Origin: Streptomyces griseorubiginosus
GTDB lineage: Bacteria; Actinomycetota; Actinomycetes; Streptomycetales; Streptomycetaceae
DNA length: 64,000 nt
Assembly: GCF_017614965.1 (NCBI RefSeq)
Contig: NZ_WVUG01000002.1
Span: 27,336 to 91,335, forward strand
Direction: 5' to 3'
In this document: one piece after another, positions 36,782 to 44,408 of the stretch
Numbering within the stretch: position 1 is the stretch's first letter
How the letters are laid out: every line of letters begins with the position of its first letter
Made by a program: the position numbers and the translations under genes
The notes under the pieces: model-generated
The model's input: only the letters and a program-made list of their open reading frames with translations
Told to the model about the DNA's origin: nothing
Databases searched by the model: none

Positions 36782-39565
36782 CTACAACGCTTTGAGCGCC
36801 TCGGCCAGTTGAGCACGGGCCGTGATACCGAGCTTGGGGAAGACGCGGTAGAGGTGCGAGCCGACCGTCCGCGGGGACAGGTAGAGCCGATGGCCGATCT
36901 GGCGGTTCGACAGCCCCTCGGCGGCCAACTTGGCGATCTGCAGTTCCTGCGGCGTCAACTGTGCGACCGTCACATCCTGTTGGATCGGCGCTCGGTGGCC
37001 TGCGGCCCGCAGCTCCTGGCGGGCCAGTTCCGCCCAGGGACGTGCTCCCATCGCCTCGAAGACGGTCAGCGCCGCGCGCAGCGGGCTGCGCGACTCCGCG
37101 CCGCGGCGTCTGCGCCGCAGCCAGCTGCCGTAGGCCAGTTCCAGCCGCGCACGGGGCCAGGGCCAGCGCACAAGATCGGCCGCGAGCGCCTCGTGGAACG
37201 GTTTCTCGGCCTCCTCGTCCTCCGTCAGGACCGCGTCCGCGTACCTCAGATTGACCTGCAGCAGCGCGGCCGGACACTCGCCCCAGCCGTCCCGCGCCCG
37301 CCCGATGGCCTCCCGCGCCTCGTCCTGCCGACCGGCTCGGGCCGCGGCGTCGGCCAGGAAGCCGACGCCGCCGAAGCTCTCGCGTGCGTTCCAGTACGGA
37401 CCGCTCCGGTCGAACAGGTCCACCAGTGCTGTGCATGCCTCGTCGGCGCGTCCGTCCACCAGCAGCGCGATGCCGCGCACGAGCTGTGCGCAGGCGAGCA
37501 GGTCGTCGATGCCCCTGGGCAGCAGCTGCTCGTCCACTTCGGAGGCGAGGCGCAGGGCGGTGGCGGTGTCTCCGTGCAACGCTGCCACCTTGGCGTCGCC
37601 GACGAGGGTGCCGGCGGACCAGATGGGCTGCCCGGTGTCGACGGCCAGCCGGTGTCCCTCTTCGGCGGCCTGGGCCGCCAGCCGCCAGTCACCGAGGTCG
37701 AGGCGGACCTGGATCTGCATGCCGAGAACCTGCGGCAGCAGCCCGAGCCGTCCCTGGGCGCGCAGCCGGGCCTCGGCCCTGTCGAGGAAGTCGGCGGCGA
37801 GTTCGGTCTCACCCACAGCGTGCGCTGCCTGGCCCAGCAGGCGCAGGTTGTCGACGTCCCCGGTGATGGTGACGTCCTGCCCGGCCTTCAGCAGCAGCCG
37901 ACGCACCTCGGCAGCCTCCCGGATCGGATCGGCCGTGGCGAGGACCGCGACATGGCGCGGGTCGTGTTCGGCTGCCGCGATGCCGCGGGTTACGGCCACT
38001 ACCCGGGACCGCGCCTCCCGGCCGGTCTCGGCCCACCAGCACCGCAGTGCCGCGCCCATCAACAGATTGAACGCCAAGGAGACGTCCCCTACTGCGGCGG
38101 AACGTTCCGCCAGGGCGCACAGCTCCAGCACCGGGGCGGGATCTCCGGGCATGCCGTCCTCGAAGATCTGCTCCAGCCAGGTCATCCGGGCACGTTCGAG
38201 CTCGGGCAGGTCTTCGCGTGCGGCCGCGCTCAGCAGCCGGCGTACGAGGTCGGCTCGGCCCAGTCCGAAGCCGTGCTCGGCAGCGAGCAGCAACCGGCGT
38301 CCGGCGTCGGCCGGCTCGGGAGACAGCTCAGCGGCGCGCTCCAGCACCCGGATGGCTGTGAGAGCCGAGCCCCGCTGGAGCGCGATGCGGTGGTTCGCCT
38401 CGAGTTGGGCCGCCACCTCCTCGTCCGGGGCGTCGAGCGCGAGCGCGCGGTGCCAGGTCGCGCGGTAGGGATCGCCGGCGAGCTGCCGCGCCAGCGCCTC
38501 GTGTGCGGATCGCAGCCGCAGCGGCGTGGCCTCCTGCAGGACACCGGAGCGCACCAGCGGGTGCCTGAAGCGCACGCGCAGGTCGTCGAAGCGTACGAGC
38601 CCGGTGCCGACCGCGGGCTGCAGATCGTCCAAGGTCAGCTGACGACCGGTCAGCAATGAGGCGGCGGCGAGGATTTCGGCGTGCTGATCGCCGGAGTCCG
38701 CCGCGGCCACCAGGATCGCGTCGCGGGTGGCCTGCGGCAGATCGCGCAGCCGCCCGACGAAGGCCCGCTCGAGCCGTTCGGTGAGGGTGAGCCCGTCGCT
38801 GTGATCCCCGGCATGTGAAAGCAGCGTCCCGAGGCCGGCTTCCGTCCAGCTCGCCGCCAGTTCCACGAGAGCGAGCGGGTTGCCTTCGGCACGGGTGAGG
38901 ATGTGGTCGCGGGCGACCGGGTCCAGATCGGCGCGGGCCCGCCGCACAAGCGCGGTGGCCTCCGCTGCTGTGAGCCGGCCGAGGTCGACGCGGGGCAGGT
39001 CGGCCGGGACGGGCCGCTCCCCTGCGTGCGTGCGCGAGGTGGCCAGCAGCACGATCGGGTCGTAGCCGAGGCGCCGGGCCACGAAGGCCAGCGCGTCGGC
39101 ACTGGGCTGGTCCAACCACTGCAGGTCGTCCACGCACACCAGCACCGGCGCCTCGGCGGCGGCTTCGACCAGCACATCCAACGTCGCGAGCGCGACCAGG
39201 AAGGGCTGCGGCGCGGGCCCCTCCCGTACGCCGAGGGCGGTGAGCAGCGCCCTGCGCTGCGCGCTTGGAAGGCGCGACACCCGGTCGAGCAGCCCGGCGA
39301 GCAACCGGTGCAGGCCCTGGAACGGCACCTCCGCAGCCCCTTCGGAGCCGGCCGCGCTCAGCACCGTGAAGCCTGCCGCGCGGGCCCGCCGCTGCGCGGC
39401 GATCAGCAGACTCGTCTTGCCGATCCCAGGCTCTCCGGCCAGGACCAGCGCGCCACCGCCCTCGGACGCCAGGAGCTGATCGACGATCCGCAATTCCGCG
39501 TCCCGGCCCACCAGCGAATCCGTCCCGGCGGGGACACCGGCCCGGATGTGATCAGTACCGCCCAT
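36782..39565 (-). CDS. LAL-type LuxR-family ATPase regulator 2
   Basis: 927 residues: VGRDAELRIVDQLLAS, Walker A GEPGIGKTSLL near 46, Walker B VLVCVDDLQWLD near 145, helical middle, and the LuxR domain LTPQELQIAKLAAEGLSNRQ then LYLSPRTVGSHLYRVFPKLG. It faces LAL 1 tail to tail with 17 bp between stops. The two share the family architecture and the recognition helix with one or two changes, which suggests overlapping DNA targets. No regulon palindrome was found in front of it. Candidate co-regulator of the cluster. Confidence 0.87.
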   Translation of the reverse strand: MGGTDHIRAGVPAGTDSLVGRDAELRIVDQLLASEGGGALVLAGEPGIGKTSLLIAAQRRARAAGFTVLSAAGSEGAAEVPFQGLHRLLAGLLDRVSRLPSAQRRALLTALGVREGPAPQPFLVALATLDVLVEAAAEAPVLVCVDDLQWLDQPSADALAFVARRLGYDPIVLLATSRTHAGERPVPADLPRVDLGRLTAAEATALVRRARADLDPVARDHILTRAEGNPLALVELAASWTEAGLGTLLSHAGDHSDGLTLTERLERAFVGRLRDLPQATRDAILVAAADSGDQHAEILAAASLLTGRQLTLDDLQPAVGTGLVRFDDLRVRFRHPLVRSGVLQEATPLRLRSAHEALARQLAGDPYRATWHRALALDAPDEEVAAQLEANHRIALQRGSALTAIRVLERAAELSPEPADAGRRLLLAAEHGFGLGRADLVRRLLSAAAREDLPELERARMTWLEQIFEDGMPGDPAPVLELCALAERSAAVGDVSLAFNLLMGAALRCWWAETGREARSRVVAVTRGIAAAEHDPRHVAVLATADPIREAAEVRRLLLKAGQDVTITGDVDNLRLLGQAAHAVGETELAADFLDRAEARLRAQGRLGLLPQVLGMQIQVRLDLGDWRLAAQAAEEGHRLAVDTGQPIWSAGTLVGDAKVAALHGDTATALRLASEVDEQLLPRGIDDLLACAQLVRGIALLVDGRADEACTALVDLFDRSGPYWNARESFGGVGFLADAAARAGRQDEAREAIGRARDGWGECPAALLQVNLRYADAVLTEDEEAEKPFHEALAADLVRWPWPRARLELAYGSWLRRRRRGAESRSPLRAALTVFEAMGARPWAELARQELRAAGHRAPIQQDVTVAQLTPQELQIAKLAAEGLSNRQIGHRLYLSPRTVGSHLYRVFPKLGITARAQLAEALKAL

Positions 39566-39723
39566 GCTGAGATGCTACGTGTCCGAAGTGCCGCAGATCC
39601 TGCCGCCAAGCGGACCTTGTCCGCGCCATGACGCAAACAGTCACCCACCGCAATGACACAACACCCGACCAGGCTTCCGTCCGTCAGGGTGTACGCAGCG
39701 GCTCCAGAGCCTCGCTCACCCGG

Positions 39724-39753
39724 TTGACTTCCTCCCCCGTCTAAAGGCGGGGG
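39724..39753 (-). ncRNA. Right end / omegaRNA scaffold tail of the TnpB fragment
   Basis: Reading the minus strand: hairpin, then GGAGGAAGTCAA ending at 39724. In IS200/IS605 elements the transcript across this end forms the TnpB guide RNA, and the bases immediately after TCAA would be the guide. Inferred from the family; only the right-end form is seen. Confidence 0.4.
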
Positions 39754-40288
39754 ATTCCAGCGGTCGCCCGCTGGGGTTCCTGCTTCACCGACGACCGCCC
39801 CGTCCGGGAGGACTCCCGTTGAGGTCTTACACCGTCTCCACAGGCAGACGCCGCCAGCCCGGCGGCCAGGATATTGCGCGCCGCGTTCACGTCCCGGTCG
39901 TGCACGGCACCGCAGTGCTCGCACGTCCACGCACGGACGTTGAGTGGCATCTTCGCCGCGACCGTGCCGCAGCTCCCGCAGAGCTTGCTGGAGGGGAAGA
40001 AGTGGTCGATCACGACGAGGTCGCGCCCGTACCAGGCGCACTTGTACTCCAGCATCATGCGCAGGTCCGTCCAGGCCGCATCCGAGATGGCGCGCGCCAG
40101 GCGCCCGTTCTTCAGCAGGTTGCGGACGGTGAGGTCCTCGATCACGACCACTTGGACCACCTTCTCGCGGACGAGTCGAGTCGACAGCTTGTGCAGGAAG
40201 TCGCGGCGCCGGTCGGCGATCCGCGCATGCAACTTGGCAACCTTCCTGCGCGCCTTGGCCCGGTTCGCCGAGCCCTTCGCCTTGACAG
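39741..40288 (-). pseudogene. tnpB: TnpB (IS200/IS605-type RNA-guided nuclease), C-terminal fragment
   Basis: Starts at AKGSANRAKARRKVAKLHAR and contains RuvC-II VVVIEDLTVRNL (Glu), the zinc finger CGSCG...CEHCG and RuvC-III HDRDVNAARN. The N-terminal half with the first catalytic Asp is absent, so it cannot cut DNA. The stop TAG lies in the loop of the right-end hairpin (CCCCCG 39734-39739, CGGGGG 39748-39753), as in intact elements. Confidence 0.85.
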
Positions 40289-40373
40289 CCCCACCCTTCC
40301 TGGGCGGGTGCTCGACACAATGATCTTGAGGTTGGTCATCTTGGCACCTCTTCCATGAGCCGCCGGCACCGGG

Positions 40374-40817
40374 TCACTTCCGCAGCGGGGGTCGCATTCC
40401 GGTGCTGACGCCGATGCGGTTCCACACATTGATCGTGCCGATAGCCAGGATCAGGTCGGCGAGTTCCTTCTCCGTGAAGAACTCCTGCGCTTTGGTCCAC
40501 ACGTCCTCCGGCACGCCGGCCTCTTCCAGCCGTGTCACGGCGTCGGTCAGAGCGAAGGCCGCACGTTCCCGCGGCGTGAAGTAGGGGAACTCATGCCACA
40601 CAGACACGCCGAGAACGCGCTGCACACTGTCTCCCGTCTCGAACAGGTCGTGGCTGTGCGAGTCGACGCAGTACGCGCACCCGTTGAGGACCGACGCCCG
40701 TAGCTGGATCAGAAACAGCAGCTTGTTGTCGACGTTCGACCGGACGTACTTCTCCAGGTCCAGCACGGCCCGGTAGCCCTCCCGCGCGACCTGGCCCAAC
40801 TTCATCCGCTCACTCAA
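40374..40817 (-). CDS. AhpD-like carboxymuconolactone decarboxylase-family protein
   Basis: 147 residues. The redox motif C-x-x-C is CAYC followed by VDSHSHD (Glu/His relay form CxxC-x3-H) near residue 65, the hallmark of AhpD-like peroxidase/reductase proteins in the CMD family. TTG 40817 has AAGGAG about seven bases upstream and overlaps the stop of the NDH-like gene by 8 bp; ATG 40805 is the alternative. Second gene of the promoter D operon; the next gene is a destroyed FMN reductase. Confidence 0.82.
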   Translation of the reverse strand: MSERMKLGQVAREGYRAVLDLEKYVRSNVDNKLLFLIQLRASVLNGCAYCVDSHSHDLFETGDSVQRVLGVSVWHEFPYFTPRERAAFALTDAVTRLEEAGVPEDVWTKAQEFFTEKELADLILAIGTINVWNRIGVSTGMRPPLRK

Positions 40818-42117
40818 GGCGTGCTCCTTCGGCTGATTCGAGGGGGACGGCGGCCGAGCGCACCAGGCCGAGTTGCACGGTCTGGCGGCCCAGGGCCGCT
40901 TCAAGGACCCAGTCGGCCGCTGTGCGCAGGCGGTTGCCCGGCATGGCCAGCAGGTGGTAGCCGCGGGCGACGGCCTTCGCCGGCCATCCGGACAACGGGA
41001 TGCGGAACGGGTTGGCCGCCGCCTGCGCCCCGCCGAGGTCGACCACGAAGCCGAGATCGTGGTGCCTGTACGGGCGTGCCCGGCCGTGGCCGAGCGAGGC
41101 GGCGACGTTTCGTCCGGCAAGGGCGCCCTGACGGGTTGCGTGCTGGGCCGTCATTCCGGTGATCTCACCTGGACGGGTCAGGTCGGGTACGGCGGCGGCG
41201 TCGCCGCAGGCGAACACCTCGGGATGGCCGGGCACGGCCAGGGTGGGGGTCACCACCAGTCTGCCCCGGTCCACCTTCAGGCCGGTTGCCTGCACGAGGG
41301 GGTCGGGGCGTACGCCGACGCACCAGATGATCGACTTGGTCGGCAGGAACCCCCCGATGGTCAGGTGAACGCCCTCGTGGGTGGCCTCCCGTACGGAGGT
41401 CCGCATGCGCACCTCCACGCCCCGCTGCAGCAGCACCCGGTGTGCCGCACGGGACAGGCGCGGATCCAGTTCCGGCAGCACTTTCGGGGCCAGGTCCAGG
41501 AGGATCCAGCGCACCTTCTGGTCCTTGAGTTCCTTGTGCCCGGCAGCGATCGCCTGGGTGAACAGCGGTCCTTGAGCGGCGATTTCGGTCCCGGTGTATC
41601 CGGCGCCGACCACGACGAAGGTGCATCGGGCCTCGCGTTCGGCCGGTTGGTCGGCCGCGGCGGCGAGTTCCAACTGCCGGATGACGTGGTCACGGAGGTA
41701 GAGGGCTTCGGCGACGCCGCGGAAGCCGTGCGCATACTGGGCCACGCCGGGAACGGGGAGCAACTTGTTGACGCTGCCGACCGCGAGGACCAACCGGTCG
41801 TATCCGAGCTGGTGCCGGGTGCCTTCGGGGTCGGTGTAGCTGACCCGTCGTTCCTCCAGTGACACGCCATCCACGGTCCCGAGCACCAAGCGGACTCCGG
41901 GCAAAGTCCCCGGCAGGGATACGGTCACGCGCCGGGGGTCCACCACGCCCGCGGCCACTTCGGGCAGCAGCGGGAGGTAGAGAAAGTAGTCGGTGCGGTT
42001 CACCAGGACGATCTCCACGTCCGGGGCACGTTTTGGCAGTGCCCGTGCCAGCGAACGCGCCGCCTGGTACCCGGCGAATCCACCGCCGACGATCACCACG
42101 CGAGTCGGCTGCCCCAT
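40810..42117 (-). CDS. Type II NADH dehydrogenase-like FAD oxidoreductase
   Basis: 435 residues. FAD motif VVIVGGGFAGYQAARSLA at the N-terminus, ELGYDRLVLAVGS, NAD motif VVVGAGYTGTEIA near 180, then VFACGDAAAVPDL near 300 and TAQHATRQG. This is the NDH-2 family, which passes electrons from NAD(P)H to quinones without proton pumping; the C-terminal segment would attach to the membrane. ATG 42117 is the first start after promoter D, whose palindrome centre is 77 bp upstream. Operon with an AhpD-like gene. A detoxifying quinone-reducing role is inferred. Confidence 0.85.
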   Translation of the reverse strand: MGQPTRVVIVGGGFAGYQAARSLARALPKRAPDVEIVLVNRTDYFLYLPLLPEVAAGVVDPRRVTVSLPGTLPGVRLVLGTVDGVSLEERRVSYTDPEGTRHQLGYDRLVLAVGSVNKLLPVPGVAQYAHGFRGVAEALYLRDHVIRQLELAAAADQPAEREARCTFVVVGAGYTGTEIAAQGPLFTQAIAAGHKELKDQKVRWILLDLAPKVLPELDPRLSRAAHRVLLQRGVEVRMRTSVREATHEGVHLTIGGFLPTKSIIWCVGVRPDPLVQATGLKVDRGRLVVTPTLAVPGHPEVFACGDAAAVPDLTRPGEITGMTAQHATRQGALAGRNVAASLGHGRARPYRHHDLGFVVDLGGAQAAANPFRIPLSGWPAKAVARGYHLLAMPGNRLRTAADWVLEAALGRQTVQLGLVRSAAVPLESAEGARLE

Positions 42118-42156
42118 GTCCACCACCCTCTCCTGCCGCCTGTTTCCCTGCCGCCC

Positions 42157-42203
42157 ACCGTGCCCGTCGCGCCGAAGCCGCTGCTTCAGTCGGCTGACTG
42201 CGC
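42157..42203 (-). promoter_or_regulatory. Regulon promoter D, overlapping the end of the SnoaL-like gene
   Basis: CTTCAGTCGGCTGACTGCGC (42184-42203; inner CAGTC/GACTG intact, one outer arm degenerate) with CACGGT (42157-42162) as -10. The stop codon of the upstream SnoaL-like gene lies inside the palindrome. Confidence 0.62.
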
Positions 42204-42608
42204 CGGCTGAAGGGCCTCCAGCAGGACGGCCGTGTCCACATGGACTTCCAGGGCGACGATGCGCCCGCCGCGCACCTGCCAGATGTGCACCTCCTGCGCG
42301 TCGAAGGGCTTGCCGGTGGCGAGGGCGAAGCCTCGTGTCCGGCCGATCTGCACGATCTTGTCTCCGGCGCGGAAGAGCGCCTCGGTCTCGACCTCGCTGT
42401 GGATGGCGCTCGACACGGCCTGGTAGAACGTCTGGAACCCGGGGAGCCCGGCGTACGTACCGCCCCATGGCACCTCTTCCGTCTGGTACACGGTGATCCG
42501 CGGGTCTGCCAGGGAAGCGCCGTCCGGATTGGTTCCGTTGATGAAGTCGTAAACGGCGCGGACCACGGCGAGGTCGTCCTGCGGCTCAGCGTCGTGAGGC
42601 TCACGCAC
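42186..42608 (-). CDS. SnoaL-like (NTF2-fold) protein 1 of the regulon
   Basis: 140 residues: DLAVVRAVYDFINGTNPDGA, YAGLPGFQTFYQAVSSAIHS, EVETEALFRAGDKIVQIGRT and HIWQVRGGRIVALEVHVDTA, the alpha-beta order of SnoaL-like cyclase/isomerase relatives. GTG 42608 is set by AAGGAG seven bases upstream; the longer frame to 42695 would include the promoter. Promoter E lies at the standard distance. Substrate unknown. Confidence 0.8.
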   Translation of the reverse strand: MREPHDAEPQDDLAVVRAVYDFINGTNPDGASLADPRITVYQTEEVPWGGTYAGLPGFQTFYQAVSSAIHSEVETEALFRAGDKIVQIGRTRGFALATGKPFDAQEVHIWQVRGGRIVALEVHVDTAVLLEALQPAQSAD

Positions 42609-42648
42609 GGCTGCGCTCCTTGTCCACGGGACCGGTGCTTGCGCTGAC

Positions 42649-42696
42649 AGACTCCGGGTGCCGGGCGGACGCGCGCTTGCGTCGTTCGACTGCAAG
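42649..42696 (-). promoter_or_regulatory. Regulon promoter E
   Basis: CTTGCGTCG, TT, CGACTGCAAG (42676-42696): an inverted repeat with one arm a base longer. GAGTCT (42649-42654) is at the shared spacing; inferred leader about 34 nt before GTG 42608. It lies 15 bp from palindrome F, which faces the other way. Confidence 0.6.
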
Positions 42697-42710
42697 GGCC
42701 GCTGCAGGGA

Positions 42711-42757
42711 CCCCAGTCGGATGACTCAAGCGGCTAAATTACCCCGGCGCCCACGCT
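42711..42757 (+). promoter_or_regulatory. Regulon promoter F
   Basis: CCCCAGTCGGATGACTCAAG (42711-42730) with CACGCT (42752-42757). It drives the MBL-fold gene at 42837 with a leader of about 70 nt, longer than at other sites. Confidence 0.58.
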
Positions 42758-42836
42758 GACGTCACCATCCGGCGCGGCAGACGGCCGTGCCGGACAGCAG
42801 CCGACTCGCCGGCTGCCGATCTCAGAGGGGAACGCC

Positions 42837-43949
42837 GTGACGCACGCCACTGACGTGACGAACTCCATCGATGCGGGGCGCGGGACAACCGCACGCCGTG
42901 CCTTCCTGACAAGAGCCGCATTGACGGCTGCCGTCCCCGCCGCGGCCTCCCTGACGGCAGGTCTGTTGTCCGGAACCGCCGAGGCGGCTGCCACACCCGA
43001 TCTGCCGGACTTCGCTCCCGTACCTGCCGGGTCCCTCGGCCCAGCGCTCAACGGGCAGGGCTACTACGTCGGGCCCATCGCCGACGGCCTGTACTGGGTG
43101 ACCGACGGCAGCTACCAGGCCATGTTCCTGGCCACCAGGGAAGGCGTCGTCCTGGTGGACGCCCCACCCACCCTCGGGCACAACCTGATACGCGCCATCG
43201 AGCAGGTCACCCGGCCGATCGGCCTGCCCAGCAAGGTGACGCACCTGGTCTACTCCCACTCGCACGCCGATCACATCGGAGCCGCAGGACTGTGGGGCAA
43301 GGACGTCGAGCGCATCGGCCACGCCGAGAACCGGCGGCTTTTGAAACGGGACGCCGACCCCGGCCGGCCTGCGCCCGCCACAGTCTTCGAGGACCGTCTC
43401 GTCGTCGAAGTTGGCGGAGAGAGGCTGGAGTTGAGCCATCACGGCGCCAACCACGCGCCGGACAACATCTTCATCCGGGCTCCCCGCCAGCGGACCCTGA
43501 TGGTCGTCGACGTGTTCTACCCGGGGTGGGTTCCCTTCTCCAACCTGGCTGTGTCCCAGGAGATCCCCGGCTGGGTCCGGGCTCACGACATCGCGCTCGG
43601 CTACCGGTGGCAGACCCTGGTGGCGGGTCACCTGGGACGTCTGGGGCACCGCGGGGACGCGGAGGTCCAGCGGCAGTACATCGCCGATCTGTACGCCGGT
43701 GCCCGCGCCGCGATCGCCGGTTTGGACCCCACACCCTTCTTCGCGAAGTACGGCCCCGGCGGCAACGCATGGGCCGTCTTCAAGACGTATCTCCGGGCGG
43801 CGGCGGAGCGTGCCGCGGGCCCTGTCACGGACAAGTACCTCGGTGTTCTGGCGGCGGCCGATGTCTTCACCGTCGACAACGCCTTCACCGTCGTGGAGTC
43901 CCTGCGCATCGACGACGACGTGCTGGGACCGTTCGCCATCCACCCCTGA
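42837..43949 (+). CDS. Exported metallo-beta-lactamase-fold hydrolase
   Basis: 370 residues. The twin-arginine signal TARRAFLTRAALTAAVPAAA and an AEAA cleavage region near residue 50 indicate Tat export. The zinc motif H-x-H-x-D-H is HSHADH near 141, with later His in ELSHHGANHAPDN and VAGHLGRLGH. The family includes lactonases, glyoxalases and arylsulfatases; the substrate cannot be set. GTG 42837 is used. It is followed after 15 bp by a small frame coupled to a WhiB gene, probably one operon from promoter F. Confidence 0.82.
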   Translation: MTHATDVTNSIDAGRGTTARRAFLTRAALTAAVPAAASLTAGLLSGTAEAAATPDLPDFAPVPAGSLGPALNGQGYYVGPIADGLYWVTDGSYQAMFLATREGVVLVDAPPTLGHNLIRAIEQVTRPIGLPSKVTHLVYSHSHADHIGAAGLWGKDVERIGHAENRRLLKRDADPGRPAPATVFEDRLVVEVGGERLELSHHGANHAPDNIFIRAPRQRTLMVVDVFYPGWVPFSNLAVSQEIPGWVRAHDIALGYRWQTLVAGHLGRLGHRGDAEVQRQYIADLYAGARAAIAGLDPTPFFAKYGPGGNAWAVFKTYLRAAAERAAGPVTDKYLGVLAAADVFTVDNAFTVVESLRIDDDVLGPFAIHP

Positions 43950-43964
43950 GCACGGAGGTTCACC

Positions 43965-44084
43965 GTGCGCGAGCGCATCCGCCGGCCCCGTTCCGGCAGC
44001 CTGACCGTGGGCGTCGACCTCGACGGTACGAGGAACTCGCGGCGAACCGGCATTCCCGGCAAGACGCTGGAGGAGGTGGCATGA
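43965..44084 (+). CDS. Small protein (39 residues) translationally coupled to WhiB
   Basis: GTG 43965 has GGAGG five bases upstream. The frame reads VRERIRRPRSGSLTVGVDLD and ends GKTLEEVA, its stop overlapping the WhiB start (ATGA). The basic head and acidic tail match no known family. It may be a real small protein or a leader that couples WhiB translation. Confidence 0.42.
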   Translation: MRERIRRPRSGSLTVGVDLDGTRNSRRTGIPGKTLEEVA

Positions 44085-44401
44085 CACGATCGAACTGGCG
44101 CAGCGCTGCCTCGTGCCGGGGCCTCGACGTCGAGACCTTCTATCCGCTGCCCGAAGACCAGGCCACGATCCGAACGGCCCTGTCTGTGTGCAGCCGGTGC
44201 CCGGTCCGGACGCCCTGCCGACGCCATGCGCTGAGCCGTAAGGAGCGGTACGGCATCTGGGGCGGGCTGACCGAGGCAGCTCGCGAGGCGATCATGCGAA
44301 GGTCACAGGCCACCGGCGCGGGTTTCAGTCAAATGACGCAAGCGGCGTTTCCGGGACCTCCCACATCCTCGACGGGAACGACATTCCATCGCAAGGAGTG
44401 A
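44081..44401 (+). CDS. WhiB-like iron-sulfur regulator 1
   Basis: 106 residues with the four cysteines that hold a [4Fe-4S] cluster: SCRGLD, then CSRCPVRTPC (C-x2-C-x5-C), followed by the G(I/V)WGG turn in YGIWGGL. GGAGGAGGTGGC supplies the ribosome site. After the WhiB domain (about residue 75) the C-terminus is unusual: it is encoded by palindrome and promoter G of the next gene. WhiB-like proteins bind the housekeeping sigma factor and respond to redox state or NO, fitting the redox genes around it. Confidence 0.82.
   Translation: MTRSNWRSAASCRGLDVETFYPLPEDQATIRTALSVCSRCPVRTPCRRHALSRKERYGIWGGLTEAAREAIMRRSQATGAGFSQMTQAAFPGPPTSSTGTTFHRKE
44323..44369 (+). promoter_or_regulatory. Regulon promoter G, nested in the whiB 3' end
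   Basis: TTTCAGTCAAATGACGCAAG (44323-44342) with CATCCT (44364-44369). Centre is 76 bp before ATG 44409 of the quinone oxidoreductase. Confidence 0.65.
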
Positions 44402-44408
44402 TTGACCG

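Larger units (their letters stand above)
39684..40339 (-). pseudogene. NADPH-dependent FMN reductase, split by a TnpB element and mostly deleted
   Basis: ATG 40339 starts MTNLKIIVSSTRPGRVGL, the canonical FMN-binding beginning (SSTRPGR) of SsuE/ChrR-type reductases, but after 18 codons the text becomes TnpB. Beyond the TnpB right end, at 39726-39684, NRVSEALEPLRTP then TGA looks like the C-terminal helix of the same family. The remaining about 150 residues are gone. The gene would have been third in the operon NDH-like, AhpD-like, FMN reductase controlled by promoter D. Confidence 0.65.

Noticed and set aside
36761..38659. 632-codon plus-strand open frame
   Set aside because: Antisense to LAL regulator 2; no recognisable domain.
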